Positions 1-11,049 of a stretch of DNA of 64,000 nucleotides are shown here, piece by piece. Location: positions 95,294,001 through 95,358,000 of the forward strand of contig JBITNC010000001.1 in NCBI GenBank assembly GCA_050084985.1, written 5' to 3'. How positions within the stretch are numbered: position 1 is the stretch's first letter; every line of letters starts with the position of its first letter. The notes below the pieces were generated by a model. That model did not search any database. It had not been told where the DNA came from and saw only the letters and a list, made by a program, of their open reading frames with translations. The stretch is from Nageia nagi (Eukaryota > Pinophyta). Made by a program: the position numbers and the translations under genes.

Positions 1-52
1 AATCCATATCATGGGATGATAAATATAAAAAAGAATATATTGTTGCAAATAC

Positions 53-1204
53 TAGCACTAATGCTAGGTTCATTACTATATTTTAGCAATTTTGCATCAT
101 ACCATGTGTCAATCCATAGTATTGTTTAAAACAAAAATTGCATAAATCATGACACATCAATTGATAATAAAGTGTCATTTGTAGCATCAAGTATAGTATC
201 ATTCCTTGCATCATATATCAATTTATGAGCATCAAATAATTAATCCTATACATGATGTATAAATTATCATGTAAAGTATAAAAAATACAAGTATATATCA
301 AAATTATAGGAATGAGGATTTGCATCTTGTCAAACAATTAATCTGTCTTCTCTATGCTTCCATATTTTGTATATATGTCTAGCAAGGTACTCACAACCAT
401 AACATTTGATAATTTTTTTTATTTTAAAGTCTTTGATGTATGTGTAAACCCTTTTGTAAATCTCTTAGTTTGGTGCATGCTTTGAGGATGTTGGAAAAGG
501 TGAATTCATTTGGTTGGACTACTATTGATGTTTATTGCATTTGGTGAAATAATTTCAATGCTTGTTGAGGAAAGTCATATCTTTGGTAACCTAAAATTAT
601 CATATTCCATGAGCATATAGTCAAAAACTTCATGGGCATCCACCAAAATTTGAGGGCCTCCTCTACCAAAATTCGTTGGTGGTTGAAGCATGTAATGCAT
701 ATTTTTCTTACCATAAAATGCATATACACACTACTATCTACATTCTCCAACTTGTCTTCATCTCTTGAAAACTTGTATCACTAAAAATGTTGACTTGTAT
801 CCCTAATAATGCCCTTATAAAGTACAAGCACCTTTATTTACTTATCAATGACATCATACCCACCATTAAAACTCTATCGTCAATCAAGGAAATGAATCAA
901 TGATCAATAAAGGATCAAGCCATGATATGTGTGCCTGATCTATACCTTTTTTTTTTTCTATTCCACATATCACTTTATTCATTGGTTGATGCACTAATAT
1001 GAATCAAGCAATGTGTCAAATAATGTCTCAAGTAATGCATCATCCAAAGCATCAACCAATGCATCAAAAAAATAGTTTTATCTAGATTGATGTAGACATG
1101 CGAAATAGTGATGTATATTGAATCAGGGCATAAAAATGCAATTTTATAATGCATGGTATGATGCAAAATTGCTAAAATGTAGTAGTGGTTGAGTGCTAGT
1201 GCTA
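53..1204. mobile_element. Possible DNA transposon bounded by CACTA-like inverted repeats
   Basis: Bases 53-106 and 1151-1204 are inverted repeats of each other. They share an outer TAGCACTA and a 27-base identical core (80-106 against the complement of 1151-1177), joined by a more diverged stretch with one indel. Read inward, both ends start CACTA, as in En/Spm-type transposons. The expected 3-bp direct target duplication is not seen: the left flank is TAG and the right flank is CTA. No transposase is visible inside. The interior holds a PPR fragment and short TGCATCAA-rich repeats. It could be a non-autonomous element with captured gene sequence, or two independent short repeats in opposite orientation. 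Confidence 0.35.
431..740 (-). pseudogene. Pentatricopeptide repeat (PPR) protein fragment, decayed
   Basis: The minus strand encodes a PPR-type helix pair ending SWNMIILGYQ...QQALKLFHQMQ, then an in-frame TAA, then VQPNEFTFSNILKACTKLR and LQKGLHIHQ. These match the plant PLS-class pattern (WNxMIxGYxxxGxxxxALxLFxxM, then PNxxTFxxxLxACAxLxxLxxGxxIH). PPR proteins are organellar RNA-binding proteins of 400-900 residues. Only about two repeats survive here, with no start, no targeting peptide and at least one internal stop, so this is a relic. It lies inside the inverted-repeat pair at 53-1204 and may have been carried there. The family call is fairly secure; the exact borders are not. Confidence 0.6.
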
Positions 1205-3364
1205 CTATAACAGTAGAAGAAATAAGTATTCACCTAATTTTGGATGAGCTTGGAGGAGCCAAAGGATGTACTCTTACATTGAGAGGAGCCTTTATAAAAC
1301 TATTTATGTTCTTTATGTGGATGTGCATTTACAATTAGAATAGGTGCACATTACAAATATATAGAGCATTGAGAAAATGGAAAAGCAATAAAATCATAAA
1401 TATGTATTTGATATTTTCTTATAAGCTATAAACATTAGAAAATTATAGATTTATTTGAGCCTTGATTGAGAGGTTAAGTAGGACCATCTCTTGATTCAAC
1501 AAAAAGAAATTTGGAATGAGAAGAGACCAAATAGGGATAACCCTTGAGATGATTGATGGATAGAACCTTAAAGGGGAATGTTTTCCTCTTACAAAACTTA
1601 AACTAAATAAGATAATACTTATCTTTAAGGTTAAGAGAGGGTAACCTTGGAAGTGATAATTAAACAATGAAGTGTTGAGTAATATGAGCTTCTTGATCAA
1701 TATGAAATTAAACTTGAAGGATGAAAATGAGTTTAGAAGTATGCTCATAATTAAATGAATAATATTAGGAGATATTGAGATTAAATAATCAATTATACCA
1801 TTGATAAATTGATAAAACACTCCCCTATGTATGAATTGAGAGTGATGGACTAAATGTATACCCTTATGGGTGATGTAATGATCTTATTTAAGAGTAGGTG
1901 AAGATAAGTGAGATTATTGGAGAAATTATTCAATTATGAACTTGCATATCAAGTGTGATGAAAACCTATATTGAACCAATTCAATTTCAAGGAGGAATGT
2001 TGATATTGGATATGAATTCAAAAAGAAAGAAAGTTATAACAATATTTCAATAGAGGTAACTAAATTAGATTCAAGTAAATCATATTCATCTCCATTAGTT
2101 TTCTGTAATACCATTGCATTAACTAGCAATAGTATTAATTCATAACCCAACAACAAAAAATTATATTCATGACTATTACAATTCTTCATGAAGTAATCAA
2201 CACCATTTTCAATAACACCTCCAAACATAGAAGATATGCATACTAAATTATTAATAGACTTTATTAAAATCATATTTTTATCAAATGCATTCCATTCAAT
2301 ACAGTGAAAGTTAGCATTATGTACTTTCTCTATATTAATAGTTTCTTCGTTACCAAAATGAATATCCCATTAAATAATACAAAAAGCCATCATCAACATG
2401 GAAAAGCTCCTATTCATTTGGTAATTCAATTTTCTATTCACATTCATTGTATGATAATGATCTTATATTCTCATTCAAATGATACTTTTTCACTTGCATG
2501 ATATCATACCAATTCAACAAACTAAGAATGATAACTAGTGATATGTTCATGAAACAAGAATTACCACATCCATAATGGGATGAAAAACCCTTTTTGTACC
2601 TTGGGTTCATCACTACTATCTCATTTTTGGTTATGAAGTCTTGAATATCAATATGATGATATTCCTTGAAAAAGTTACCCACCTAAACTTATCTATAACA
2701 TTATGATTATTAAGAGAATGTAAATACAATATATTATTACTTTCATAAAAATCAAAATTTACCTCATGTAATGTTAAATAATTAATTTTTTATTTGAATA
2801 ATTCTTCATCCATCATAGGCATAATTTTAGAATTTTCCATTGAAGTCTTCTCTAGATCCATAAGCTATTTTTTGCTAACTTCCTCATATGGCAAGGTAGT
2901 TTCCTTATCAACAATTTCTAACTTATCTTCCAGATCCAAATCAGCTATCTCTAAGGCATTTTATTTGCAAACTCCCTCATTCTTTACCTCCTCTTACTAC
3001 TACTCTAATGCTTTATGTGTAGATCTTAGCTATCCAAATACAGATCTAGGCTCTTCAAGCATAGATCTATTTAGTTTAGGTATATATATAATTATAGGTG
3101 GCCTCCAATCCTCATTCACCTTATTTTTCATGAGTTCAAAATATAGAGTGAATATCACATATTACCTAAATGCATCACATTTTTTCATGTACATTTGATA
3201 TAATGAATCCATCTCTTCCAGGGAAACATATGTGATATCAATATCCTTTAGCATGCATTTCATCCATCCTTTTAATCATGGATTCCAATTTCTTATCAAT
3301 ATCCATCTCTTTAAACACCTCTATACTCTTCTCAATTAGATCTTCATAGGATTGCAAGATCTAG
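1205..3364. other. AT-rich intergenic DNA with decayed retroelement sequence
   Basis: No intact gene is visible. Short minus-strand frames (for example 2034-2273 and 2434-2682) resemble nothing I can name. Just left of the primer-binding-like site at 3365-3376, the minus strand reads a charged, helical stretch (about 3250-3360, with runs such as IEKSIEVFKEMDIDKKLESM). That would fit the start of a gag of an old minus-strand LTR element, but the frame is short and the assignment weak. Confidence 0.3.
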
Positions 3365-3817
3365 GCTTTGATACCACTAAAATGAACCAAACCAAATGCA
3401 ATAGAAAATAATAGGAAAAATGATAAGCTCTAATATTTTTATTATTTTTTGTTTCTCATACAAAAACTATGATTCAATAATAATAACTAATGACAACAAG
3501 AGTATATATCAGCTAATAGCCAAAATAATACCTAAAAATAGTAAAACACCCTCCAAATAGCTAAATGATTGATTCAAAAGTATAGAACCTAGGTTTAACT
3601 CCCTTAGAATGGAATGCTAAGCATGACATTCAGCTATTCTATTTATATCTTCATCAATTTGCACCAAAATAACTTCCAATGGCCATAGAGATAAGTTAAC
3701 TATGCTCAAAGTTTGTAGAACTTCCCTCTATACCCTAATATCTCCCTTAATAATAATGCATTAAGTAAAAATATTTCAAATCTAATATAAATAACAACTA
3801 TCAACTATATATCAACA
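3365..3817 (-). mobile_element. Primer-binding site and partial LTR of an old minus-strand retroelement
   Basis: On the minus strand 3376-3365 reads TGGTATCAAAGC, a common variant of the site complementary to the 3' end of initiator Met tRNA used by plant LTR elements. Six bases before it the minus strand reads ...GGTTCA, so an LTR would begin at 3383 on the plus strand (TGAACC...). A TATA-like sequence (ATATAAATAG on the minus strand, about 3640) lies inside. The candidate LTR runs up to 3817, where the gypsy element starts, and may continue after 8487, meaning the gypsy element inserted into it. The outer end and the partner LTR were not found. Confidence 0.35.
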
Positions 3818-4923
3818 TGTAATGTCCTCAAATTTGTAAAACATCCACTTTCTCTCCTCTTGGAGTGTGACGTTCATGGCAAAGGAGGAGAAACCAAAAA
3901 TAAATTAATTTAGGAGTATTTTATTAATATTTTGCATTTATTTTTGTAAACAAGGCTAAAGAGACCCTTGAGGCACTCACCCTTGGATTTTATTTAATTA
4001 ATCTGGCTCAATTATTTGTAATTAATGCAATATTAGTCTCTCATAATGGGACGTTGCATTTATGAGCCATTGATCTTGTAATTTGGCATCTCTAGGCAAC
4101 CATTATGGGACGTTGGGCTTCCTAGGTCCCTAGATGATTTAATTTGTCATCCCAAGACACTAGAAGAGGGATGTTGCACTTTGGGAGATTCCAAGGTATG
4201 AGAGATCTTGTTATAAAAGGAGATGGGATGCATCATTTGCGGGCATGCTTGAAGATCATCAAAGTTTATCTCTTTTTGGGGGTTAGTAACTAGTGGAGTT
4301 GCAGCTTTCTAGCTAGCTTAGTGGGAGAGCTCGAGCCAGTGTGGAGGAGTTCTTACCTAAGCTAGGATAGTAACTCAAGCCAGTGAGGTGGAGTTGCTAG
4401 AGTAGCTCAAGCCAGTGAGGTGGAGTTACTAGAATAGTTCAAGCTAGTGTGGTGGAACTATTCCATCCCTAATCCAGATCCAACTAATGGGGTAGATCTA
4501 GATCCAGCCAGTGCAGCCATATTCCAAATCCAGATCTAACCTACCAAATCAATGTGAGGAGGCATGTCCTAGATCTAGACCAGTTGAATTAGTGTGAGGA
4601 GGCTCATCTAGCATTGGGGAGAAGAAATTGAAGAACTTACAGGGCCAGATCATCCAAATCTACCTTGTGAGGGTAAATGTCCCCCTTCTTGAGCATTTAG
4701 GTATTTTTCCTTGAGTATTATACTTGTCCATTTGGGACGTCCCAGCTCTTGAAGAATAAAATTCATTTCTGGCTCTATTTCTTGTTCAATTTGTAGATCC
4801 AATTTGAATTGAGCTAGATAGAAAAATATAAAAATATATATAATTTCCTAAGTAGTGATATTTCAACTTTGGAATATTAAACTTTAACAAAAATTGCATT
4901 TTGTGAGTTTTGGGGATATTATA
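3818..4923 (+). repeat. 5' LTR of gypsy element
   Basis: It begins TGTAATGTCC and ends GGGGATATTATA (final TA where sister LTRs have CA). A TATA box (TTATAAAAGG, about 4210) marks the probable start of transcription about 30 bases later. Downstream, 4325-4465 holds four to five degenerate copies of a roughly 35-bp unit around CTCAAGCCAGTGAGGTGGAG, so the repeats would lie in the transcribed R/U5 part. No coding frame. Confidence 0.9.
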
Positions 4924-4924
4924 G

Positions 4925-4936
4925 TGGTATCAGAGC
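4925..4936 (+). other. Primer-binding site, initiator Met tRNA
   Basis: TGGTATCAGAGC one base after the 5' LTR is the standard plant LTR-retrotransposon site pairing with the 3' end of initiator Met tRNA. Confidence 0.9.
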
Positions 4937-5093
4937 TAGTTTTCCTACCATCTTGTATTAGCTCATGCTACCCAAGATCCATAATTACTACTTGAGGGGA
5001 AGAAGTGATCCTGATTACCAGCTGAGCTTGGAGGAGAGAGACGTAATAGATCTAGAGGGATCTGAAGAGTGGGAGGAAGCCAGATAAGGGAAC

Positions 5094-6863
5094 ATGGCCG
5101 ATTACAACATAGCCATCCTGGATGCATTAAGGAAGATGACAGAGCAATTGTAGATACTCACATCCCAAAGAGGGAACCAAACTCCACCACCTAGCTGGGA
5201 GAATAGAAATGGCCAAGGAGAGAGCTCATCTGGGGCTAGATCTCGTTACCGAAAGTCTGTACCTATTCCACCTAAGCCTCTTTTTAGAAAAGAGGAAGAT
5301 CTAGAGGAGATCTATCAGAGATATCAGGAGAGGCTCGACCAATTATTTGATGAGTACATGGCCAAACCAATAGAGTACAAAAACATCATATCTTTCCAAG
5401 AATTTCATGGATAATTGGAGGGAGGAAAAGGAGGACGCCCACCTATCTTTAAGGGGCCATTGCAGAAGATCCAATTGGAGAAATTTGATGGAGGTGCAGG
5501 GATCTCGGTAACAGGATGGATTCACCAGCTCCAAATGTACCTATCTTTCAATTCCATGGTAGAAGATGAGGCCATACATTTTGCCACACTCTCCCTAAAG
5601 GGACAAGCCTATGAGTGGTGGCACCATGGATTGAAAATGTTGGGGCATGACCAGATCTCAACTTTTGATGAATTTTGCCAAAGGTTGCTGGAATGTTTTG
5701 AAAAGAAGATTGAAGAAAGTTACTTCCATGAGCTCAGTAAGATCTAATAGAAAGGTACAGTTGAAGAATATGTAGATGAGTTTATGAATGTTTTTATTAT
5801 GGTTTTAGATCTATCAAAAGCTCGAAGGACGACTATGTTCATGGAGGGTTTGAATGAAAATATCAGAGCATCTGTTAAAGCATTTGAACCAAATGATCTT
5901 GATGAGGTAATCAGAAGGGCCATAGCACTTGAATCAACCAGTTTGATCCAAGGAAAGAGCAATCAAGGAAGGACACAACCACCCCAGCAACAAATTGTGC
6001 CAACAAGTAAAATGAATGGGAGCTAAGGAAGGCTCATGTCTCCACCAAGGAGAAATGCATGGCCGTTGGAGTAGACATAGAGGGATCAAGAGATCTCACA
6101 TTTTGAAATGAGAAGAAGGAAAATGTGCTTTGTCTATAAAGGATCATGGGAGCTAGGCCATCGCTATAATGGGAAGGTGCAGCTTAGTTATGTAGAGGTA
6201 GTGGAGATGGAGGAACCTGAATTAGATCTATGGAGCATTTTAAAATTTGTGGAAGAGTTTTCCACTCATGGCACCTTGGCCACCATTAGTGGAGCACCCC
6301 ATTGCCCCACATTGCACATTTAGGGAAGAGCTCTAGGAGAAGAAGTGACTATTCTTATCGATGGAGGGGCATCTCACAACTTCATTGATGCTTTGTTTGG
6401 TACTAAGAAAGGAGTAAGGATGGATGTTTTTGAAGGATTCAATGTGGCCAATGCTAATGGCCAGATCTCATTTTGCAATAAGGTGATTAGACAACTTCTA
6501 GTTGAGACCAACAATTACTCCATGAGAAGTGATTTCTATGTATATCCCATGGGAGGGACCTTGCACATGGTCTTTGGAATTTAATGGCTAAAAACTTTGG
6601 GGGAGATTAGGACAAATTATGACACCTTGGAAATGAAGTTCCTGGCAAATGGAAAGGAGGTCATCATGAGAGGATTGCAAGGCAGTAATAGGGCCACTTC
6701 ACAAGCCCATCAATTGGAAGTAATAGAAGATCCAAAGCAACAACATCGAATCATTCCTCATGTCCCAAACAAAACTACCATGCAAGACGTCACCCAGTCC
6801 CAAGGTAACATGCCCACATTTGCTCAGCCACTAACGAATTGGTTAAGAGTATTCTTTTTCTAG
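5094..6863 (+). pseudogene. Ty3/gypsy gag-protease polyprotein, inactivated by stop codons
   Basis: One reading frame of 590 codons runs from the ATG at 5094 with no frameshift, but it carries nine internal stops (5151, 5412, 5745, 5748, 6024, 6072, 6078, 6321, 6582). Around 5450-5750 is the gag domain (EKFDGG, GWIHQLQMYLSF, WWHHGLK, FCQRLLECF). At 6108-6170 is a zinc-knuckle remnant (CFVYKG...GHRY) in which two of the expected cysteines are tyrosine. At 6345-6590 is the retroviral-type aspartic protease (ILIDGGASHNF, then WLKTLGEI). The active Asp is present and the next residue is Gly where Ser is usual. All nine stops are explicable as C-to-T changes of Gln codons; the 5412 codon is CAA in the sister element near 27012. 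Reverse transcriptase and integrase are absent. Confidence 0.85.
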
Positions 6864-7376
6864 ATAATAAGTTAGAGGTTGATTAAAGATTGGAAACAAG
6901 TGATAATACTTGCTAGTTAGATTTACTTCTCTTTGGCATATATGTCCCTATTACAAGTATATTGCTACAAAAGTTTTTGGGACAAATTGTCCATCATCTT
7001 GCTTAAAATGAGAAATAGAGGGATTGGAGATTTGGTATTACTTCATCATACTTTTCCTTGTGAACCACTCAGCCACTTAGACCATTGGGATGTTGGGACG
7101 AATGTATTCATGCTTGCTGAAATTGTAGATTCTCCCTCCCATCATGTGATGCAGTCTTGGATAGAAGATAACCCACTAGCACTCCTTGATTTCATTCAGG
7201 ACTTGGACGTTGGGTTATGGAGCTATGAAGGTAGACATTGTGGCCATCACTTGTAGCAAAAAATTGGAACTCTTCTCCTTGTTCTTTCATCTGCATTATA
7301 GCTTTTCAGGATGGGAAAGAGAAGGGCCAATTTATCTTGAGTTGCTTAGGGATAAGCAATTCAGTAAGGGGAGACT
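6864..7376 (+). other. 3' internal region and polypurine tract of gypsy element
   Basis: In the same frame as gag, 6933-7256 reads an open stretch of 107 codons (with MLAEIVDSPSHHVMQSW) that I cannot assign. It may be what remains of the polyprotein tail after the pol deletion. The purine-rich AAGGGGAGA at about 7366-7374 directly before the 3' LTR is the polypurine tract for plus-strand priming. Confidence 0.5.
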
Positions 7377-8482
7377 TATAATGTCCCCAAATTTGTAAAA
7401 CATACACTTTCTCTCCTCTTGGAGTGTGATGTTCATGGCAAAGGAGGAGAAACCAAAAATAAATTAATTTAGGAGTATTTTATTAATATTTTTCATTTAT
7501 TTCTGTAACCAAGGCTAAAGAGACCCTTGAGGCACTCACCCTTGGATTTTATTTAATTAATCTAGCTCAATTATTTGTAATTAATGCAACATTAGTCTCT
7601 AATAATGGGATGTTGCATTTATGAGCCATTGATCTTGTAATTTGGCATCTCTAGGAAACCATTATGGGACGTTGGGCTTCCTGGGTCCCTATATGATTTA
7701 ATTTGTCATCCCAAGACACCAGAAGAGGGATGTTGCACTTTGGGAGATTCCAAGGTATGAGAGATCTTGTTATAAAAGGAGATGGGATGCATCATTTGTG
7801 GGCATGCTTGAAGATCATCAGAGTTTATCTCTTTCTGAGGGTTAGCAACTAATGGAGTTGCAGCTTTCCAGCTAGCTTAATGGGAGAGCTCAAGCCAGTG
7901 TGGAGGAGTTCTTACCTAAGCTAGGATAGTAACTCAAGCCAATGAGGTGGAGTTGCTATAGTAGCTTAAGCCAGTGAGGTGGAGTTACTGGAATAGTTCG
8001 AGCCAGTGTGGTGGAACTATTCCATCCCTAATCTAGATCTAGCTAGTGGGGCAGATCCAGATCCATCCAGTGCAGCCATATTCTAGATCCAGATCTAACC
8101 TACCAAATCAATGTGAGGAGGCACATCCTAGATCTAGACCACTCGAATCAGTGTGAGGAGGCTCATCTAGCATTGGGGAGAAGAAATTGAAGAACTTGCA
8201 GGGTCAGATCATCCAAATCTACCTTATGAGGGAAAATGTCCCCCTTCTTGAGCATTTGGGTATTTTTCCTTGAGTATTGTACTTATCCATTTGGGACATC
8301 CCAACTCTTGAAGAATAAAATTCATTTTTGGCTCTATTTCTTATTCAATTTGCAGATCTGATTTGAATTGAGCTAGATAGAAAAATATATAAATATATAT
8401 AAATTCCTAAGTAGTGATATTTCAACTTTGGAATATTACACTTTAACAAAAATTGCATTTTGTGAGTTTTGGGGATATTACA
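7377..8482 (+). repeat. 3' LTR of gypsy element
   Basis: It has the same length as the 5' LTR. It begins TATAATGTCCCC (G-to-A at position 2 of the terminal TG) and ends GGGGATATTACA. Bases 7542-8482 recur without visible change at 27181-28121. It is followed by the target duplication CAACA. Confidence 0.9.
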
Positions 8483-8487
8483 CAACA

Positions 8488-11049
8488 ACATGTAGGTCTA
8501 ATGAATTGCTGGCAAGTGTAAACTCCAATTTTGAATCCCAAAACTTATAGATCTAACACTTCAAGTCTGGCATCCCAGTATTAGGACAAAATTTAACTTT
8601 AATATCATCCTCTAACTAATCAAAAATACCACAAAATGCCTAATAAACAAATCTCATGAAGGTTGTATGAATAATTACAAGCACTTCAAGGATCCAAATG
8701 AACTCCCTCATAGTAGTAAACTAGCTAGTAAAACCCAAATCTTGCAATGAACTCCTTCCAATTGAATTTTGGTGATCGAAACCTAGGACATCTATGTGCA
8801 CATGAGTGTTTTATCCTTAGATATTATGTTTCTCTCTCCTAAAATATATTTCCCAATATCTAAATCAACAACTATTCAATAATCAATATAAATTTATCAA
8901 TGTTGTAGGTTTTTCTAATAGTTCTATTCACATACAGCCCAACATCCTTAATTTGAGTGATAAAAAAAGGCTAAAAATAAAGTATTAGCAGATCTAAGAT
9001 AGAATTTAGGCCCTACATCAACTATAATTCCCTCCAAATTAGCAAAGAAACTTCTTATACCTCGAATCAACCTATCCTCTACTTAGATCTATATCTAAAA
9101 TATCAAGACATGAAAAATGCAAAGCATCAATGAAAATCCTAGACTGAATTCTTATTCATTAAGTATTGCATGCAAATACTAATTAGATTTTCCTTTTAAA
9201 ATGTGTAGTAATTTCTTGTATCTTACTACTCAAGCCTCCACTAGATTACATCCAATCAGAATCCTGATATTCTTTAGCGAAATGCCCAAGCCCTAAGGCA
9301 AACCTCTCTAATTCCAAATTTCTAAGTTGCAAATAGTTAACTCTCTTCTTCTATATTTTTGCAACCCTAATGGTTAAATATATCCCAACCATTAGATTTG
9401 ATCTAAAATGATGAAGGGTGTAGATGGGTAATTACAAGAAGATGGGTCCACTTATGGCCAAAAAGTGGACATTTTTTCTTTGATTTTCAATTTGGTCATG
9501 ATTGATCTCAAAATTCAATGTAATTAGAGATAGAATCTTGAAAGGTTACTTTGGTAATATAAATGTAGTGCTCCGAGTCTATTTTTCAAATATATAATTT
9601 ATTCCAATACCCGTATGATAGAAATTAATTTTTTATAGGCATTTAAAAAAACCACTATTTAAAATTTACTATTTCAGGATCATACCTTTAATTGTTGGGC
9701 CAACATAATTTGACCTAAAGTAAAGTATTTTTTAAAATACCTTTGTAAAATAATAGTTAAGACATTGGATAATGTTAAGAATAGTTTTTTGTAATTTTTT
9801 GATGAAATTTATTTTTATTAATTTTGTGTTGGCCCTAATAACATTGTTTTTAAAGTTCTTTTGTCGAGCCAACATAACTTGACCTAAACTTATCCTTTTT
9901 TACATTTTTTTTGTTTAATTTAGTAGAGAATTATGTGTAGAATGTTGTCAATAGTTTTTCATAATTCTAAAAAAATAAAAGTTATTAAAAAAATAAATCA
10001 AACTACTTTTTCAACTTTATGGACAAGTTTGATTATAACTTAATTAAAAATTAGAAAACATAGTCTAATTAAAAAAAATTTACATATTTGAAATCTACAC
10101 TCTCTCATCTATAATGGGTTTTAATTTCATAAAATTTAAATAAAAAATATTATCAAATACACACTAGAAGTTGGGTTTTTCCATTGCCATTGATAGGAAC
10201 TTGCATGTGTGCATTTCTATAATTGAGGATTGGCTCACCATGCCTCTCCCAAGCCAAAATACAAGGCAAACCCTGAGGGTCTTAAGAGTTGGTGTTGTTC
10301 TAGATTCCCTCTTGCTTCCTCTTTGTATGTACTTATTGATATTTTAGCTATCTCCTTGTCGATCAACAAAACTTTAGTTTAAGGGATTTCTCTTCCAAAT
10401 ATATAAGTTCATATACTTAAGAAACTTTTGTAGATGATTCCTTTCTTACATTGGATGAAGATGGAAATTATTTTAAAAAGGTAGTTCAATGTTTGGAAAT
10501 ATTTTATTTGGCCTCTATCTTTAGCATTTAAAAATACAATATGTTATATTATAGATCATTTAATTCTCCTTCTTAAATATCTCTCTAAATTTTAATGAAA
10601 ATGGCTTGGAGTAGAGGATATGGTTAATTTTTTAGAGAATTCATTTTCATTTCAAAGTTCTCCCTCTTATAACTTTACCTTACAAAAAGTGGAATCTAAA
10701 CATTTCTATTAGATTATCAAGAAGCTATTATTAGCAAGTAAGTTTCAAATATGTTATAAAATCCTTATGGATACCCATGTTTATTTTTCTTTTGTTGGGT
10801 GTATTTTAATGCATGCTATAATCATAAACTATAAAACCTACTTTGGGATATTTTTATAGTTGAAGTCTTATAGTCACAATTTTCATATAGTCATAATAGG
10901 TTGGTAGTATTTAAAATGACCCAACTTGTACCACATGTACCTAGGCATACTTTCACCTATAGAATCCTAAGTCTTATTATCTAATTATTTTAGCTCATAG
11001 AAAAGTTTGAATTAATTCTAGGGGAGTTAATTGGTCTAATGTAAGAAGA
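8488..11049. other. AT-rich non-coding DNA
   Basis: No gene is seen. Bases about 9690-10010 form a degenerate head-to-tail dimer of a roughly 168-bp unit, marked by GCCAACATAATTTGACCTAAA at about 9699 and GCCAACATAACTTGACCTAAA at about 9868. The stretch just right of 8487 may continue the old LTR at 3383-3817. Bases 10400-10900 contain short open frames without recognisable motifs; they could be the 3' part of the minus-strand L1. Confidence 0.4.

Larger units (their letters stand above)
3818..8482 (+). mobile_element. Complete non-autonomous Ty3/gypsy retrotransposon (gag-protease only)
   Basis: The element is 4665 bp with two LTRs of equal length (1106 bp), a primer-binding site, a degraded gag-protease frame, a polypurine tract and a perfect 5-bp target duplication CAACA (3813-3817 and 8483-8487). 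LTR ends follow TGTAATGTCCCC...GGGGATATTACA. The internal part is only 2453 bp and has no reverse transcriptase, RNase H or integrase, so movement would have needed enzymes from a relative. By hand the two LTRs differ at about 16 of the first 430 positions, mostly transitions, so insertion is not recent. A second family member lies at 25429, and a near-perfect copy of most of this element's 3' LTR lies at 27181-28121. Confidence 0.9.

Noticed and set aside
1996-2010. Possible plus-strand LTR start (AAGGAGGAA then TGTTGATATTGG)
   Set aside because: It looks like a polypurine tract plus LTR end, but no partner LTR, target duplication or upstream pol was found.
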